Shown here piece by piece: positions 54,514 to 64,000 of a stretch of 64,000 bases of DNA. Made by a program: the position numbers and the translations under genes. The number at the start of each line of letters is the position of its first letter. Positions within the stretch are counted from its first letter, which is position 1. This DNA comes from a virus: positions 1-64,000 of the IMG/VR virus record IMGVR_UViG_3300044971_003100, one strand, 5' to 3'. A model generated the notes under the pieces. That model was given only the letters and a program-made list of their open reading frames with translations, did not search any database and was not told the origin of the DNA.

Positions 54514-57102
54514 CTATGGGCCCAACGGGGGTAATGCCGTTAGAGTGACTTGAACTGCACCAGCTTTTACCGGATGCAGCGTCGTCACCGGTGGTGCTGT
54601 TACGGTAATTTGAACTGCAGAGGTTTTTATCGGATGATTTACCGTGACAGGCAAAGCAGAAAGCCCGATTTGGACAGAATCCAACCTGAGCCCAATTACT
54701 GTAGTGGCCACAATCTCAGTATGGACTGGTACGCTTGCCTCGGTCAGCAAATTCAAAGAGTATTGAAATCTTGTAACGACTACTTTCGTTCTAGTTGAGG
54801 CTGTAATTGATATAATTTCCAGCCAACTAGGGGCAACATAAGGTACGGTTACCTGCCCGTCAACAGCAGGTGGCGTGCTTGGAAGTGACGTTATACCAGG
54901 AGCAACCGGGAACCAGAACTGTCCTGTTCCACCCACTGCGCCCCAGAATAGCCCATCGCTGCTGACAACAACTCCGCTACTGTCAATAGACCATGATGTA
55001 CCATTTAATCTGTACATCGCCGACAGACCATTGGCTTCGATGATTATCGGATCAAAAGGGTTGTTTGGCAATAATTCTGGAACTGTTGTTACATTTAGTC
55101 CCGACCTATTTGCCAGCAATAATCTGTTCTGTACGCGACCAAAAGTATTGGCTTTTGAGCCTGCCCCGGAACTTACCGAATAGTACTCATCACCTGATTT
55201 TATGAATCTATCATCTGGGGCATATGGCATACTGAATTCGGTAATTCGTTTTGCGCCATAGTTGCCGGAAATAAATTCTATTTCCGACACACCTTCTGTC
55301 CTGTAGTCTGCTGACGTTGCTGCATTGTCAGCAAAGCCTATTTTGCGTTCCTTTCTAGGTGAGGGTAGCCCAGGGGTTGGGTCAGGTGGTGGCTCGAGCG
55401 TTGCAGGCTTAGTAACATTAGCGGGTGCGGCATACCGGGTAAGTACACTGGTGGTTCTGGTGACATTACCTGTTGGGAAACTGCTCTTGTAGCTGATGCT
55501 GGTGGTCATATAGTCAAAAACAACCCCCGGCCTAGTGCCGCCAGCAGCGGTATACACGGATCTGTTGAAATAGTTAGACGCAGCCTGCGCGTTGTCGATT
55601 TTGCCAGAGTTTGAAGCCATGGCTGTAGCTATTTGTCCACTTATCGTTTGATGCCATAGCCTGTAATAATATGTATAAGTTGACTCAATACCAGCGGTAA
55701 CTTTCTTCACTGTAGTTACCTGTTCAACGGGAATCATGTCAGCGCCAAAACTCACATACGCGTATCCGTTCGTGACTGGATAGGCCCAGTCTAGGTTCAT
55801 CTCAGCAGCAACATGAGTTGAACTCTGGTACTTAATTTCGTTCTCTACTGAGTCGCCGTTGTCGAAATACTCAAATGTTTTTTGAACAATAGTTGGCGAA
55901 CCTCCACCCAGATTAGAGTTCGGTGGAGCAAGTCCTACGGATGCAGCCACATCGGCTATATTTTGAAACAACGAACTGGCAGTAATACCCAGGACATTTG
56001 TCGAAACAGTTCGCTCATATGTTTGCCTTTCGTTTTCGTAAGATATAGATCCGTCGCTTTGATTTTTAACTTGAACTGCTGAATAATTTTTCCTTGTTTC
56101 GGTAATGGGTGCATGCGTTGTGACTATTGTCACCGTTGATTCTTGCAACGTCCCAGGGTTTTGCTTGTAGTTATACACACCAAAGGCTGGAGCCCCCACC
56201 TCTGTGTTAGCTTCATTTCTGGCTACCAGTATTCTTTGGTAAGCGTCCCTAACTTCCGTGGTAAGTGTTTCTGGAGCTGTTTCATTTGCAATTGCCTGCG
56301 CGGCAAGTACTTCCGCCTCGGGAACTTTACTTGAAGGGTCTGGCGTCTCTGCAGGAACCTCCTGGCCAGCTTCGTTTATCTCGGTTTTTAATTCGGCTGA
56401 ATTAAACAGTTTCAATGTATTGTACTTTACGATTACGCCCTCGCCCGGAATTGCGCCGGAATTTATGCTGCCAATATCAATTACCTTATCTTCGGACAAC
56501 AGTGGACCGGTGCCACCTTCCTGAGATAAATCAATTATAACCAATTCGTCGTTCATGTTCAGGTATCCGCATTTTGACTCCGAATACAGCAAATCGCTCA
56601 AGATGTTGACATACCCTGAACTGAAGTCAAATGTTTCGATACTAAAGCTATTGGTCAATCCAGGATCGTTGAATGGAACTATTTCCAGGCCCGTTAGGCA
56701 CCTATAGGCAATAGAACTTGCGCTTATTGGTATCACAATGATATTCTTGTCTTCTTCGGTATAATTGCTATTTCTTGGATCGTTCAGTGCGCTCCATTCG
56801 ATTGGTTCCCTCGCATCCGACAGGAACGTCAGCAAACAACCCATTTGTACTTCTGTCGTCCTGCGATACGGATCAGCAAAACTGCTGAGCACCCGCATTT
56901 TGCGCGGAATACTCCTGGTTACACCGTCCTTTGTGTAATCAAAAGTAACAACAGTGCCGACAGGTGGTGTTATGAGTCCGTCTATCAGGCAACTGCCTTG
57001 CGTTTTGATCAATCCATTACCCTGGATGTAGTCATCACTCAGGCTAGCACTGATCACCTCACCCAAGCTGCATTCTACTGTTGCTCTAATGTCTAGAGTC
57101 AT
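54514..57102 (-). CDS. Large tail-tip/baseplate hub protein (862 aa)
   Basis: N-terminal beta domains (VVTFDYTKDGVTRSIPRKMR, TEVQMGCLLTFLSDAREPIE) with hub-like look; middle helical; C-terminal part with three short repeats beginning SVQIGLSALPVTVNHPIK, AVQITVTAPPVTTLHPVK and AVQVTLTALPPLGP. It follows the small tail protein at 57104, as expected for a tail tip. No named domain. Confidence 0.78.
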   Translation of the reverse strand: MTLDIRATVECSLGEVISASLSDDYIQGNGLIKTQGSCLIDGLITPPVGTVVTFDYTKDGVTRSIPRKMRVLSSFADPYRRTTEVQMGCLLTFLSDAREPIEWSALNDPRNSNYTEEDKNIIVIPISASSIAYRCLTGLEIVPFNDPGLTNSFSIETFDFSSGYVNILSDLLYSESKCGYLNMNDELVIIDLSQEGGTGPLLSEDKVIDIGSINSGAIPGEGVIVKYNTLKLFNSAELKTEINEAGQEVPAETPDPSSKVPEAEVLAAQAIANETAPETLTTEVRDAYQRILVARNEANTEVGAPAFGVYNYKQNPGTLQESTVTIVTTHAPITETRKNYSAVQVKNQSDGSISYENERQTYERTVSTNVLGITASSLFQNIADVAASVGLAPPNSNLGGGSPTIVQKTFEYFDNGDSVENEIKYQSSTHVAAEMNLDWAYPVTNGYAYVSFGADMIPVEQVTTVKKVTAGIESTYTYYYRLWHQTISGQIATAMASNSGKIDNAQAASNYFNRSVYTAAGGTRPGVVFDYMTTSISYKSSFPTGNVTRTTSVLTRYAAPANVTKPATLEPPPDPTPGLPSPRKERKIGFADNAATSADYRTEGVSEIEFISGNYGAKRITEFSMPYAPDDRFIKSGDEYYSVSSGAGSKANTFGRVQNRLLLANRSGLNVTTVPELLPNNPFDPIIIEANGLSAMYRLNGTSWSIDSSGVVVSSDGLFWGAVGGTGQFWFPVAPGITSLPSTPPAVDGQVTVPYVAPSWLEIISITASTRTKVVVTRFQYSLNLLTEASVPVHTEIVATTVIGLRLDSVQIGLSALPVTVNHPIKTSAVQITVTAPPVTTLHPVKAGAVQVTLTALPPLGP

Positions 57103-57103
57103 G

Positions 57104-57853
57104 TTACATCACCAGCCCAAGTTGAATCGACACCGTGTAAATATCCGCCGGACTTCCGCTGATTATCTTGCGCTCAGCCGTCGCAGTTGGTGGACTTATT
57201 GGAAAATAGCTGCCAGTAAGTGGTACTGCCACAATTTGACTTTCATACCAACTGCGTACATCATCCCAGCCTGCCAAATTTGTAGTTCCCTCGACGTCTT
57301 TTATTTTGTATACTGTCAAAGGGCCAGACAGGTAATGAGTACCGGCGGCCGTCAATTCCAGAGTCGGACCTGGACCATAGGTATCAACCGGTTTTGTTAA
57401 TGTTAAAGTCGTAGAGCCAAGCGTAATAGTACCAAAATCAGGCTTCAGTTCGCTCTGCCCTGACTCGTCTAATTGTTGCTTTAATATTACTTCTAAGGCT
57501 TGCCCTGCGTCTACTAGTTCGACATTTACAGACAGCCATGCACCCGCTTGCTCAGCACTTGGCGCACTGATAAACCAGCATTCAATATCAGTCCATGTCT
57601 GACCGCCTGGACCGGTACCACTGAAGCCAACGGTGCTACCGAGTACACCAGAGATGGCTGGATCCTGTTCGTCTATTCTGGTGTTGCGCCAAGTATCGTA
57701 AATATCTACGAGATCCAACCATTCACTAGGCGTAACCAGTCCGTTTATGCTGAATTTGCGCGAAGTGCGACCTACCAGAACCCCTTGATCGTCATACCCA
57801 AATGGCTGCGCCGTTAATTTATCTATGGTCAGACTGGAGATGGTTACGGTCAT
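57104..57853 (-). CDS. Distal tail-like protein (249 aa)
   Basis: SLTIDKLTAQPFGYDDQGVL, RKFSINGLVTPSEWLDLVDI, then beta-rich C-terminus. Between tape measure and tip protein, as with distal tail proteins. Stop is two bases before the tip gene. Confidence 0.78.
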   Translation of the reverse strand: MTVTISSLTIDKLTAQPFGYDDQGVLVGRTSRKFSINGLVTPSEWLDLVDIYDTWRNTRIDEQDPAISGVLGSTVGFSGTGPGGQTWTDIECWFISAPSAEQAGAWLSVNVELVDAGQALEVILKQQLDESGQSELKPDFGTITLGSTTLTLTKPVDTYGPGPTLELTAAGTHYLSGPLTVYKIKDVEGTTNLAGWDDVRSWYESQIVAVPLTGSYFPISPPTATAERKIISGSPADIYTVSIQLGLVM

Positions 57854-60800
57854 TACAGTCTCTGGTTTAAGGCGTCCAAGTAAGCTGTACTACCAGTATT
57901 CCTGACTTTTACATCAACGTTCCAGTTCTTTCTTGTTAATTCGTTTATGGCCATGGTTAGCTTGCCCAATTGCTGCGCTTGGGTCGCCTGGGACCGTGCC
58001 AAGTAACCGGTGTCCATATTCACGGCAATTGCCTTGACGGCATCGGAGACATTACGACTGCCGCCGGTGGCACGAGATGCCCTGTGCAGACGAGAAGAAG
58101 CGCCAGATGGCAACTTGATTCCACCTCGTGGGATGTCAAGCGCAGCAGTCAGATGTGCTGGTATGATCGTACCAGAAGTAGGCGGTCTCCATGTGCTGTT
58201 TTCCGGTCGGTTGATAACAGACAACCTGCCGCCAGCGGACAGGAACGATTCTTTTCCTAGTTCGTTTACTCGATACATTGTCCCAGCCGATACCGGACCG
58301 CCAGCCCATCTTGCGGGCACTCCACCCTCAACGCCAACTTTGACATTAACTGTTAAACCATCAAGCTCTAGTAACTTTGATCTGATACCATCGACAGCCC
58401 CCTCGGCCCCTAACATGCTGTCCCTGAATACGCTACTGTTTCTTGTTGCTGCACCAACGGATCCACCAATATCAGCACTAGCTATCAGGCCTGCACTGAT
58501 TGCCGCTCCCTCGAATGAGTCAGAAAGACCGGCCGCAGCATCTGTTGGTAGTTTAGATATTGAATCGGACAGGATGTTTGTGGCATCCTTGGTGGCGCTT
58601 ATGCTGTTAGTAAAGGGCTGAATAGACGAAGCCAGAGCACCGCCGACTGAACCAGTATTTGCAAGCTCTGCAGCAACATTAGATGCTTCTTCCTTAGAGT
58701 CCGAAAGAGTGGTTTTTAGTTCAGCCAAACGCTGAGTGTTAATAGCCTGGACTGCACTGCTGATACCACTGAACCCGGAAGAGGCTCTAGCGGCTTCCCC
58801 AGCAACCCCGCCAATGTCATCTCCCAGTTGGCCAATGCTGCTTCTTGCGCTGTCGTTGGATGATATAATGCTACCGGCTAAAGCGGCAGTAGCGCTGGTC
58901 GCTGCATTCGCGCCGGCCGAAACCCTGCTATAGGCTTCCGCAGAGCCCAGCACAGCGGCAGTAGCAGTGGCGGCGCTTGTTTGAATGCTGGAGCTAGCAG
59001 CCTGAACCGAGGCAGGGAGTTGTTTTATCTGATCGCCGACTTGAATAAAACCACTGGATACTGCCTGGGTGGCACTACTTATCAATCCCGTCGCTACTGC
59101 GGTTTGAGCTGTTGCTTTAGCTGTGTCAAGTTGTGCTACCTTAGATCTTAAGGTAGCCTCCTCGGTTTTTTGCTTTATCCCCAGTGTTTCAGTTTCTATT
59201 GATTGCGTTTGCCGCAATGAATTCAGCCTTGATTTTTCGGCGTTCAATATATCAAGCTGAAGGCCATAGTTTTCTTTCGCTAAATCAACATTACGCTGAT
59301 AACCTTGAAGCGCTTCACCCGAAACACCCCTGTTGACGGCTTTATTTCGCTCAGCTTCCGCTTGATTGATTACTTGCTGAGCTTCATTTAACTTAATATT
59401 TGCTTCGCGGACTTTGTTTTGAATATCTAGCGCGGCCTGCTGCTGCTTTAACCGCAGCACTTCTTGCTCTAGTTTTTGCGATTGACCAAGACTGTTCAGC
59501 CTATTGACCAACCCCGCACGTTCAACACTATCCGCCTGTTTCTTGAGTGCCTCAATTTCTTCTTCTTTTGCTTTTATTGCACCCGAGGAGGCCTCTCGGT
59601 CCTTCAATGTATCTAACTCATCCTTGGCGGCGGTAATTCGTGCTCCAATCTCAGCCTTTAGAATGTCATACCCTGATTCTATTAAATCCCGGCGAGCTTT
59701 GAATTGCTCAACCAATGCCTGCGCTTGACTTACGGCAGATTCCAGTTGCCCTTTACTTATGTCGTAATTGACTTTTATTCGGACTTCGGTTGGGTCTGAT
59801 TCAAGTAGCTTCAGCAAGCCTTCCAGGCTTTTAATTTGTGCCTCAGCCTCCTTGTAGCCCTTTGTTCCAATCGTTGCCTCTGCTTTTGTTGCCTTCAAGG
59901 TCTTGATTCGTTCCTGTAGCAACGCAAGACTTTGAGTGCCTATTTTTAATTCGTTGTCATTTACCTTTACGTTTATTCCTTTGTTTTCTGCTTCTTTTCT
60001 CAGCGCTTCTCTCTTGGCCTTAGCATCATCCAGCAGCTTGGATAATGACATCAATTGGCCCGCTTCTTGCCGAGAGAGTCCACCTCCACTGGATTTGGCT
60101 TCTTTCAGTTTTTCGGCCCTGAGTTGCCCCAGCTTTTGAATTACAACATCATATGATTTCACCTGAGCTTCCACCCTGGCTTTCAGTAATGCCGTCGCTC
60201 TCTCATCGGCGGTCTCGGAGTTGTAATCCTTCAGAGCCGTCGTTACTCTTCGGGCTTCAACATCTACTTCTTCTAGTTGAGTCTTTACCTGACCAATGTT
60301 ATTCCTTATGTCGGAGATGGTATCGGAATCGGTTTTATTAAATAGCGTGAAGCCAGGAATCACAATTCCAGCAATAATAAAAAGATTCCTCTTTAAGGAA
60401 TCGGTTTCTGCGATAGACTCTCGAAGATCCTGCTTAAAGGTTTCCGCCCCATCGGCAGTATTTTCTAGTGCCGTCTTTTGATTTGCCAGTTCTTGGTTTA
60501 TTGATTTTAAGCCTTCCTTCAGTGTATCACCCGTCTCCCAGGAGCTCTTTAGGGTTTTTTCATATGCAAGCCATGCGCCACCTGCGACAATGGCAGCAAC
60601 GCCCAACGCAGCTAGGCCCTTACCACCTAAGCCAGCAGCGGCAGCGGCGCCCTCAGTGGCATTAGCAGCAGCACTGGTGGCATTAGCAGCAGCACTGGTG
60701 GCCTGCGCTGCTGCACCTGCAGCTTTACCCTGCTGGCCTAGTTTGTTTCTTTGTTTGTCGCTGCTATTACTAAGCGCTTCTTGGGCGGCAACAGCATCAG

Positions 60801-62622
60801 CAAATGCCCCAGGTAAAACGCCCAGTATGTTAGAAAATTCATTGGTTGCACCCTTTGCCGCACCGGCTGCACCCTTCGTCTTTCCAAGCTGGAAGTTGAA
60901 TCCGCCAATACCATTGGCCAACCCCTTGAGGCCGTCAAGGAAGTTGCCCTTGAGTATATTTGTCAGACCAGTTACAGCAGCATTGAAGCCAGCTATGCCA
61001 CCAACAAGGGTCGATTTCAGTACAGTGCCGAACAATAGAGCCGATTGAGTAACGGCCTTGAAGCTAAGGGCAGCGGTAAGTAGTGTCCTGACAAGATTTG
61101 CGGCGATAACCACGCCAATAAGAGTTACAATAGGCTTGAAGCCAATTAACTTGCTAAGTAAGCTATCGACAACATTTATTACACCCAAGAATGGGTTAAG
61201 GAGGGATCCAACAATTGTTATCAGCTTCGTGATGGCTACAGTGGTGGTAGCAATGATAACAGCTAGGCTATTGAATACCGATATCAGGGTCTTGGTTACC
61301 TCTAGCTTTAATATGTCGGTAGTGAAATCTGTTACGGCGGCTTGAATAGCCAGAAATGAGCCCAGTAACGGCTTAAACAGATTAGCTAAACTCTCCAGGT
61401 TTAGTTGATTCAGCGTAGCGATTTGATTCTTAACCTGTTCAACTGTTACTGCATTCCTGAGCAATGCAACAGACGCGCTAAGTGCACTGTTGCCCAGGGC
61501 GCCAAAAGTTGACGAGGTTTTCCCCATCGCAGGCAGCACCTTGAGCAGCACATCGTTTGTTAATTCCCCATTCTTCACCATTTCGCCTAAGCCGGCTGTG
61601 GTTAATTTCAGCTTAGGATCTAGCTTGTTTAAGGCATTTACCAGGTCAATGCGAAACGCAGGGTCGGCTTCTGCTATTTGCTGGTTTAATTCTTCAGCCA
61701 TCAGCTTGCCTTTACCAAAGGCCTGGATGACGCCATTCATTATGCGCTGTGTTTTGTCAGCGCTAAGTCCAAAAACAGCAAATCTGCTTGACAAAGCAGC
61801 CACAATGCCAGACACATCGTTGATATTGCCGCCGGCGGCAACAACGGCTGGCGTTAACTGGGCGAAGCCCTCTCGGATTACATTAAGACTGGTGCCATAT
61901 GTCAGAGCAATCCTGGTTGAATCGCTGAAAACAGTGGCAACATCCGCTGGTCCTTGGCCAATACTTTTGAACAGCAGGTCAACTTGCTGTACTCTGCCCA
62001 GGGAATCAATAAAAGTATTAAATACGCCCTGTACTTGTCCAAATATAATAGACAAACTTTGGAACGTATTGACCAGGTCGCTTACCGCACGCCCGGCCGC
62101 CAGTAGTGGGCCCAGGTTCAGTTCCGCTTTAATGCGATCCCAGAAATTAGACGCTCCAGCTATGTTCAGTAAGCGGCTGAATTTTTCTACTTTGGCATTC
62201 GCATTCGCCCACTCTTGGTTTACAATGTTTACCCTTCGGCCAAGGCTGTCAGTGGCAGTTAACGTTGGCGATAGGGCGTCTCGCTGCTGTTTGTATGTGT
62301 TTACCAGCGCCCTGAGGTTTGTCAGGCTGCCCTTCTCTACGCCTTGAAGGCGCTCCGCTTTCTTCGCTAGCTCGTCTTGTAATGAACCAGTTTCCTGAAG
62401 GGAATAATTCCAACCCTTGAATACCTTATCTAGGTCCTCTCCCTCAAAGGCTGGTTTGATTACTAATTGAAGATTAGCCTTTTTTCCCGCTTTGTCACCA
62501 AGCGCATTAAGTAATGCGTCACGCGCTTCTGGACCCGCCTTTTCCAGTGCCTGGATAAGCCCAGCCGCTGCACCACGATCCTCTGTCTTTATGCCAAGGA
62601 CTATGGAATCGTTGGCAGCCAT
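57853..62622 (-). CDS. Tape measure protein (1589 aa)
   Basis: Longest gene. The N-terminal third holds a tape-measure domain: LFKSIGQGPADVATVFSDST, RIALTYGTSLNVIREGFAQL, QAFGKGKLMAEELNQQIAEA. Hydrophobic segments at about 450-560 and 650-700 may span the host membrane. Long coiled coils from about 770 to 1200. C-terminal GLTVNVKVGVEGGVPARWAG. It sets tail length (1589 residues would give about 240 nm at 0.15 nm each). No tail chaperone pair precedes it. Confidence 0.95.
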   Translation of the reverse strand: MAANDSIVLGIKTEDRGAAAGLIQALEKAGPEARDALLNALGDKAGKKANLQLVIKPAFEGEDLDKVFKGWNYSLQETGSLQDELAKKAERLQGVEKGSLTNLRALVNTYKQQRDALSPTLTATDSLGRRVNIVNQEWANANAKVEKFSRLLNIAGASNFWDRIKAELNLGPLLAAGRAVSDLVNTFQSLSIIFGQVQGVFNTFIDSLGRVQQVDLLFKSIGQGPADVATVFSDSTRIALTYGTSLNVIREGFAQLTPAVVAAGGNINDVSGIVAALSSRFAVFGLSADKTQRIMNGVIQAFGKGKLMAEELNQQIAEADPAFRIDLVNALNKLDPKLKLTTAGLGEMVKNGELTNDVLLKVLPAMGKTSSTFGALGNSALSASVALLRNAVTVEQVKNQIATLNQLNLESLANLFKPLLGSFLAIQAAVTDFTTDILKLEVTKTLISVFNSLAVIIATTTVAITKLITIVGSLLNPFLGVINVVDSLLSKLIGFKPIVTLIGVVIAANLVRTLLTAALSFKAVTQSALLFGTVLKSTLVGGIAGFNAAVTGLTNILKGNFLDGLKGLANGIGGFNFQLGKTKGAAGAAKGATNEFSNILGVLPGAFADAVAAQEALSNSSDKQRNKLGQQGKAAGAAAQATSAAANATSAAANATEGAAAAAGLGGKGLAALGVAAIVAGGAWLAYEKTLKSSWETGDTLKEGLKSINQELANQKTALENTADGAETFKQDLRESIAETDSLKRNLFIIAGIVIPGFTLFNKTDSDTISDIRNNIGQVKTQLEEVDVEARRVTTALKDYNSETADERATALLKARVEAQVKSYDVVIQKLGQLRAEKLKEAKSSGGGLSRQEAGQLMSLSKLLDDAKAKREALRKEAENKGINVKVNDNELKIGTQSLALLQERIKTLKATKAEATIGTKGYKEAEAQIKSLEGLLKLLESDPTEVRIKVNYDISKGQLESAVSQAQALVEQFKARRDLIESGYDILKAEIGARITAAKDELDTLKDREASSGAIKAKEEEIEALKKQADSVERAGLVNRLNSLGQSQKLEQEVLRLKQQQAALDIQNKVREANIKLNEAQQVINQAEAERNKAVNRGVSGEALQGYQRNVDLAKENYGLQLDILNAEKSRLNSLRQTQSIETETLGIKQKTEEATLRSKVAQLDTAKATAQTAVATGLISSATQAVSSGFIQVGDQIKQLPASVQAASSSIQTSAATATAAVLGSAEAYSRVSAGANAATSATAALAGSIISSNDSARSSIGQLGDDIGGVAGEAARASSGFSGISSAVQAINTQRLAELKTTLSDSKEEASNVAAELANTGSVGGALASSIQPFTNSISATKDATNILSDSISKLPTDAAAGLSDSFEGAAISAGLIASADIGGSVGAATRNSSVFRDSMLGAEGAVDGIRSKLLELDGLTVNVKVGVEGGVPARWAGGPVSAGTMYRVNELGKESFLSAGGRLSVINRPENSTWRPPTSGTIIPAHLTAALDIPRGGIKLPSGASSRLHRASRATGGSRNVSDAVKAIAVNMDTGYLARSQATQAQQLGKLTMAINELTRKNWNVDVKVRNTGSTAYLDALNQRL

Positions 62623-62689
62623 CAGCAGTTATACAATCCTATGTTTTATAGTGCCGATATCAAGCCAAAATAAACTGATATTTTACCAA

Positions 62690-62713
62690 TAAAAAGCCCC
62701 CCGTTAGGAGGGC
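62690..62713 (-). terminator. Intrinsic terminator after the tail tube gene
   Basis: GCCCCCC (62696-62702) and GGAGGGC (62707-62713), loop GTTA, one mismatch, then TTTTT on the minus strand. The 121 bp before the tape measure hold no gene. Confidence 0.75.
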
Positions 62714-62743
62714 CATTAAACAGACTGACCTCAGGCCTGTATA

Positions 62744-63409
62744 TCACGCATTGGCATCGATGTCGATGCGATAAGGGCCGTAACCCTGCACGGTTGCTTC
62801 CCAGGACACGATAGAACCGGCTTCAATCGATTCCGTGTAACCCTGGAGGGTGCCATAGCCATACACCGTCTCCTCGGTGCCTGTGGGGCCACGACGCACG
62901 AACTTCACACGCAGGCCGTCTGCCACCGTATTCTGTTCCGTCAGACGCAGGATCTGGTAGCCAGCGTCCTTGAAGTCGGCCACGCCAGATAGCGAAACGC
63001 TCCAGGTCTTGGAAGTAGCGATACTGACGTTGAAACCTTTGGTCTCAGAGTCGTAAGTAACGATATCCTCGGAGTTCGTATCAGTCTCCAGGCTGGCATT
63101 GGTCAGGCCATACAGACGCACGATTTCATCAGTGCCATCCATGGCGAATGCACTGCCTTCAACGGTGAAGATACCGTCAGAATAAGCGACGGTACTGTTG
63201 GCTGCCAGGACATTGGCATTGCTGGTGCCAAGATCGATGAAACCACCGCTGGCGCCAATACCGGTAGTAACGCCGGTGAAAGCCGTGTCAACAGAGGAAA
63301 GGGCCAGGGGTACCATGTACACATCGTACCCAAAAGCTGCACTATAATTAGCCAAGAGGGTCCTGCCGGAGATCATCCGGGGCGAAGGGACAATCCGGGG
63401 CAGTACCAC
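62744..63409 (-). CDS. Major tail tube protein
   Basis: 221 residues from a GTG at 63409 (an ATG at 63376 is possible). GIGASGGFIDLGTSNANVLA, TYDSETKGFNVSIATSKTWS, VSLSGVADFKDAGYQILRLT, then KFVRRGPTGTEETVYGYGTL: beta-sandwich typical of tail tube proteins, ending YGPYRIDIDANA. Directly before terminator and tape measure. Confidence 0.85.
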   Translation of the reverse strand: MVLPRIVPSPRMISGRTLLANYSAAFGYDVYMVPLALSSVDTAFTGVTTGIGASGGFIDLGTSNANVLAANSTVAYSDGIFTVEGSAFAMDGTDEIVRLYGLTNASLETDTNSEDIVTYDSETKGFNVSIATSKTWSVSLSGVADFKDAGYQILRLTEQNTVADGLRVKFVRRGPTGTEETVYGYGTLQGYTESIEAGSIVSWEATVQGYGPYRIDIDANA

Positions 63410-63424
63410 CCCGTTACCCTAGAG

Positions 63425-63478
63425 TTCCAAAATATGCTTGATTACTGGCGATTACGTGGTTAATTGTTGATTTTGGAA
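63425..63478. repeat. Spaced 9-bp inverted repeat before the tail tube gene
   Basis: TTCCAAAAT (63425-63433) and ATTTTGGAA (63470-63478), 36 bp apart, in the leader of the tail tube gene. May be an operator or a hairpin. Confidence 0.35.
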
Positions 63479-63492
63479 TACTAAGTGGTGTG

Positions 63493-63945
63493 CTATTGTG
63501 GAATCACAATAGAATTCTCAGGAATAGTAACCAAAATTTGTGTTAATGCTCTTAATTCCGATCCAACTGCGTCAATACTGGCTGGCGTAATTTCAATTGA
63601 TCGCGCACCACTGAATAGTTCAATCATGCGGCGCATTGCTGCTGTCAGTGTGCCGCCAGTTGCTCCTTCCCATGCTATTAAATAGCACTTCCATGTAACC
63701 AGGCTGGTCGATGCATCACTTATGTAATCAATTCGATTGATTGGACCGACGTCATGTATAACTACTTCCATGCCGTTGACTGATTTCAGACGTGGCAAGT
63801 CCTGACCGGGGCTTAAAATGCTGATGGAGTCAAGAGTTGTGTTGCTATTTGTGAACACATAGCTCCCAACATAGCTCATAAAAGTACTGTCACCAGTCAA
63901 GGTGTCGTATATCACCTCTGGTGATGTTACCAGTTGTTGCGTCAC
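63493..63945 (-). CDS. Tail completion/neck-like protein (150 aa)
   Basis: GTG start overlaps the upstream stop (GTGA). MTQQLVTSPEVIYDTLTGDS, FMSYVGSYVF, VTWKCYLIAWEGATGGTLTA, ELRALTQILVTIPENS: alpha/beta pattern of tail-terminator-like proteins. Position before the tube gene supports a neck role. Confidence 0.65.
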   Translation of the reverse strand: MTQQLVTSPEVIYDTLTGDSTFMSYVGSYVFTNSNTTLDSISILSPGQDLPRLKSVNGMEVVIHDVGPINRIDYISDASTSLVTWKCYLIAWEGATGGTLTAAMRRMIELFSGARSIEITPASIDAVGSELRALTQILVTIPENSIVIPQ

Positions 63946-64000
63946 TGCATATACCTATCGGGATGCTCTATGTTTCCTGTTCTGCAGTGGATTATTGGTT
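63942..64000 (-). CDS. C-terminus of a gene cut by the right edge
   Basis: Open frame from the edge to the TGA at 63942: PIIHCRTGNIEHPDRYMQ. By position a head-tail connector or other neck protein; too short to say more. Confidence 0.55.
   Translation of the reverse strand, partial: PIIHCRTGNIEHPDRYMQ

Noticed and set aside
61490-62347. 285-codon plus-strand frame
   Set aside because: Lies fully antisense to the tape measure gene, whose domains are clear.
62623-62743. Tail chaperone pair with frameshift
   Set aside because: Only 121 bp lie between tube and tape measure genes, and no frame is present there.

Overview
The window is most likely part of the genome of a tailed, siphovirus-like phage of a cyanobacterium, probably from a lake or the sea. 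Tail genes (tube protein, 1589-residue tape measure), an HK97-like capsid gene, a scaffold, a portal and both terminase subunits show it is a tailed phage. Cyanobacterial hosts are suggested by the nucleotide genes (ThyX, B12-dependent class II ribonucleotide reductase, dCTP deaminase-like enzyme, glutaredoxin) and by many small proteins of types I recall from Synechococcus/Prochlorococcus phages. No integrase or lysogeny repressor is visible. Both ends cut through genes (1..219 and 63942..64000), so the window is part of a longer genome.

Layout. 1-14.1 kb: many small accessory genes, mostly on the minus strand and joined by 1-8 bp start/stop overlaps. It includes an ATP-dependent DNA ligase, a metallophosphoesterase, HNH nucleases, three tRNAs (Arg-TCT, Met-CAT, Leu-TAA), a tRNA-like element, and a ~480-nt gene-free stretch full of hairpins behind its own promoter. 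An RlpA-like secreted protein follows tiny membrane proteins at 11-12 kb. 14-31 kb (minus): portal, dCTP deaminase, intein-containing ribonucleotide reductase, glutaredoxin, primase, first sigma factor, large and small terminase, ThyX, then a recombination set (RecE-like exonuclease, RusA-like resolvase, SSB, annealing protein) and a second sigma factor.

31.3-34.9 kb is the only long plus-strand block: an AT-rich stretch and 15-bp iterons, then a winged-helix Rep-like protein, a DnaB-like helicase and a membrane protein. I read this as a replication origin with its initiator and helicase. 34.9-38.3 kb (minus) holds a two-domain endolysin, holin candidates and small conserved basic proteins.

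38.3-49.8 kb (minus) is the virion-surface region: a tandem pair of paralogs, LamG-like, collagen-like and glycine-rich fibre proteins, and a glycosyltransferase-methyltransferase fusion. 50-52 kb carries capsid and scaffold genes, followed to the right by tail-tip proteins, the tape measure, the tube protein and a tail-completion-like protein.

Control signals are visible: a recurring extended -10 element (TGn then TATAMT), intrinsic terminators that often end flush with the next start codon, and pervasive overlapping start/stop codons. The most notable candidates for new biology are the structured RNA region, the iteron origin, a canonical A_AAA_AAG -1 slip site in the annealing-protein gene, the noncanonical intein, and the glycosyltransferase fusion beside threonine-rich collagen fibres. 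All functional names rest on motif reading alone; no search was run.
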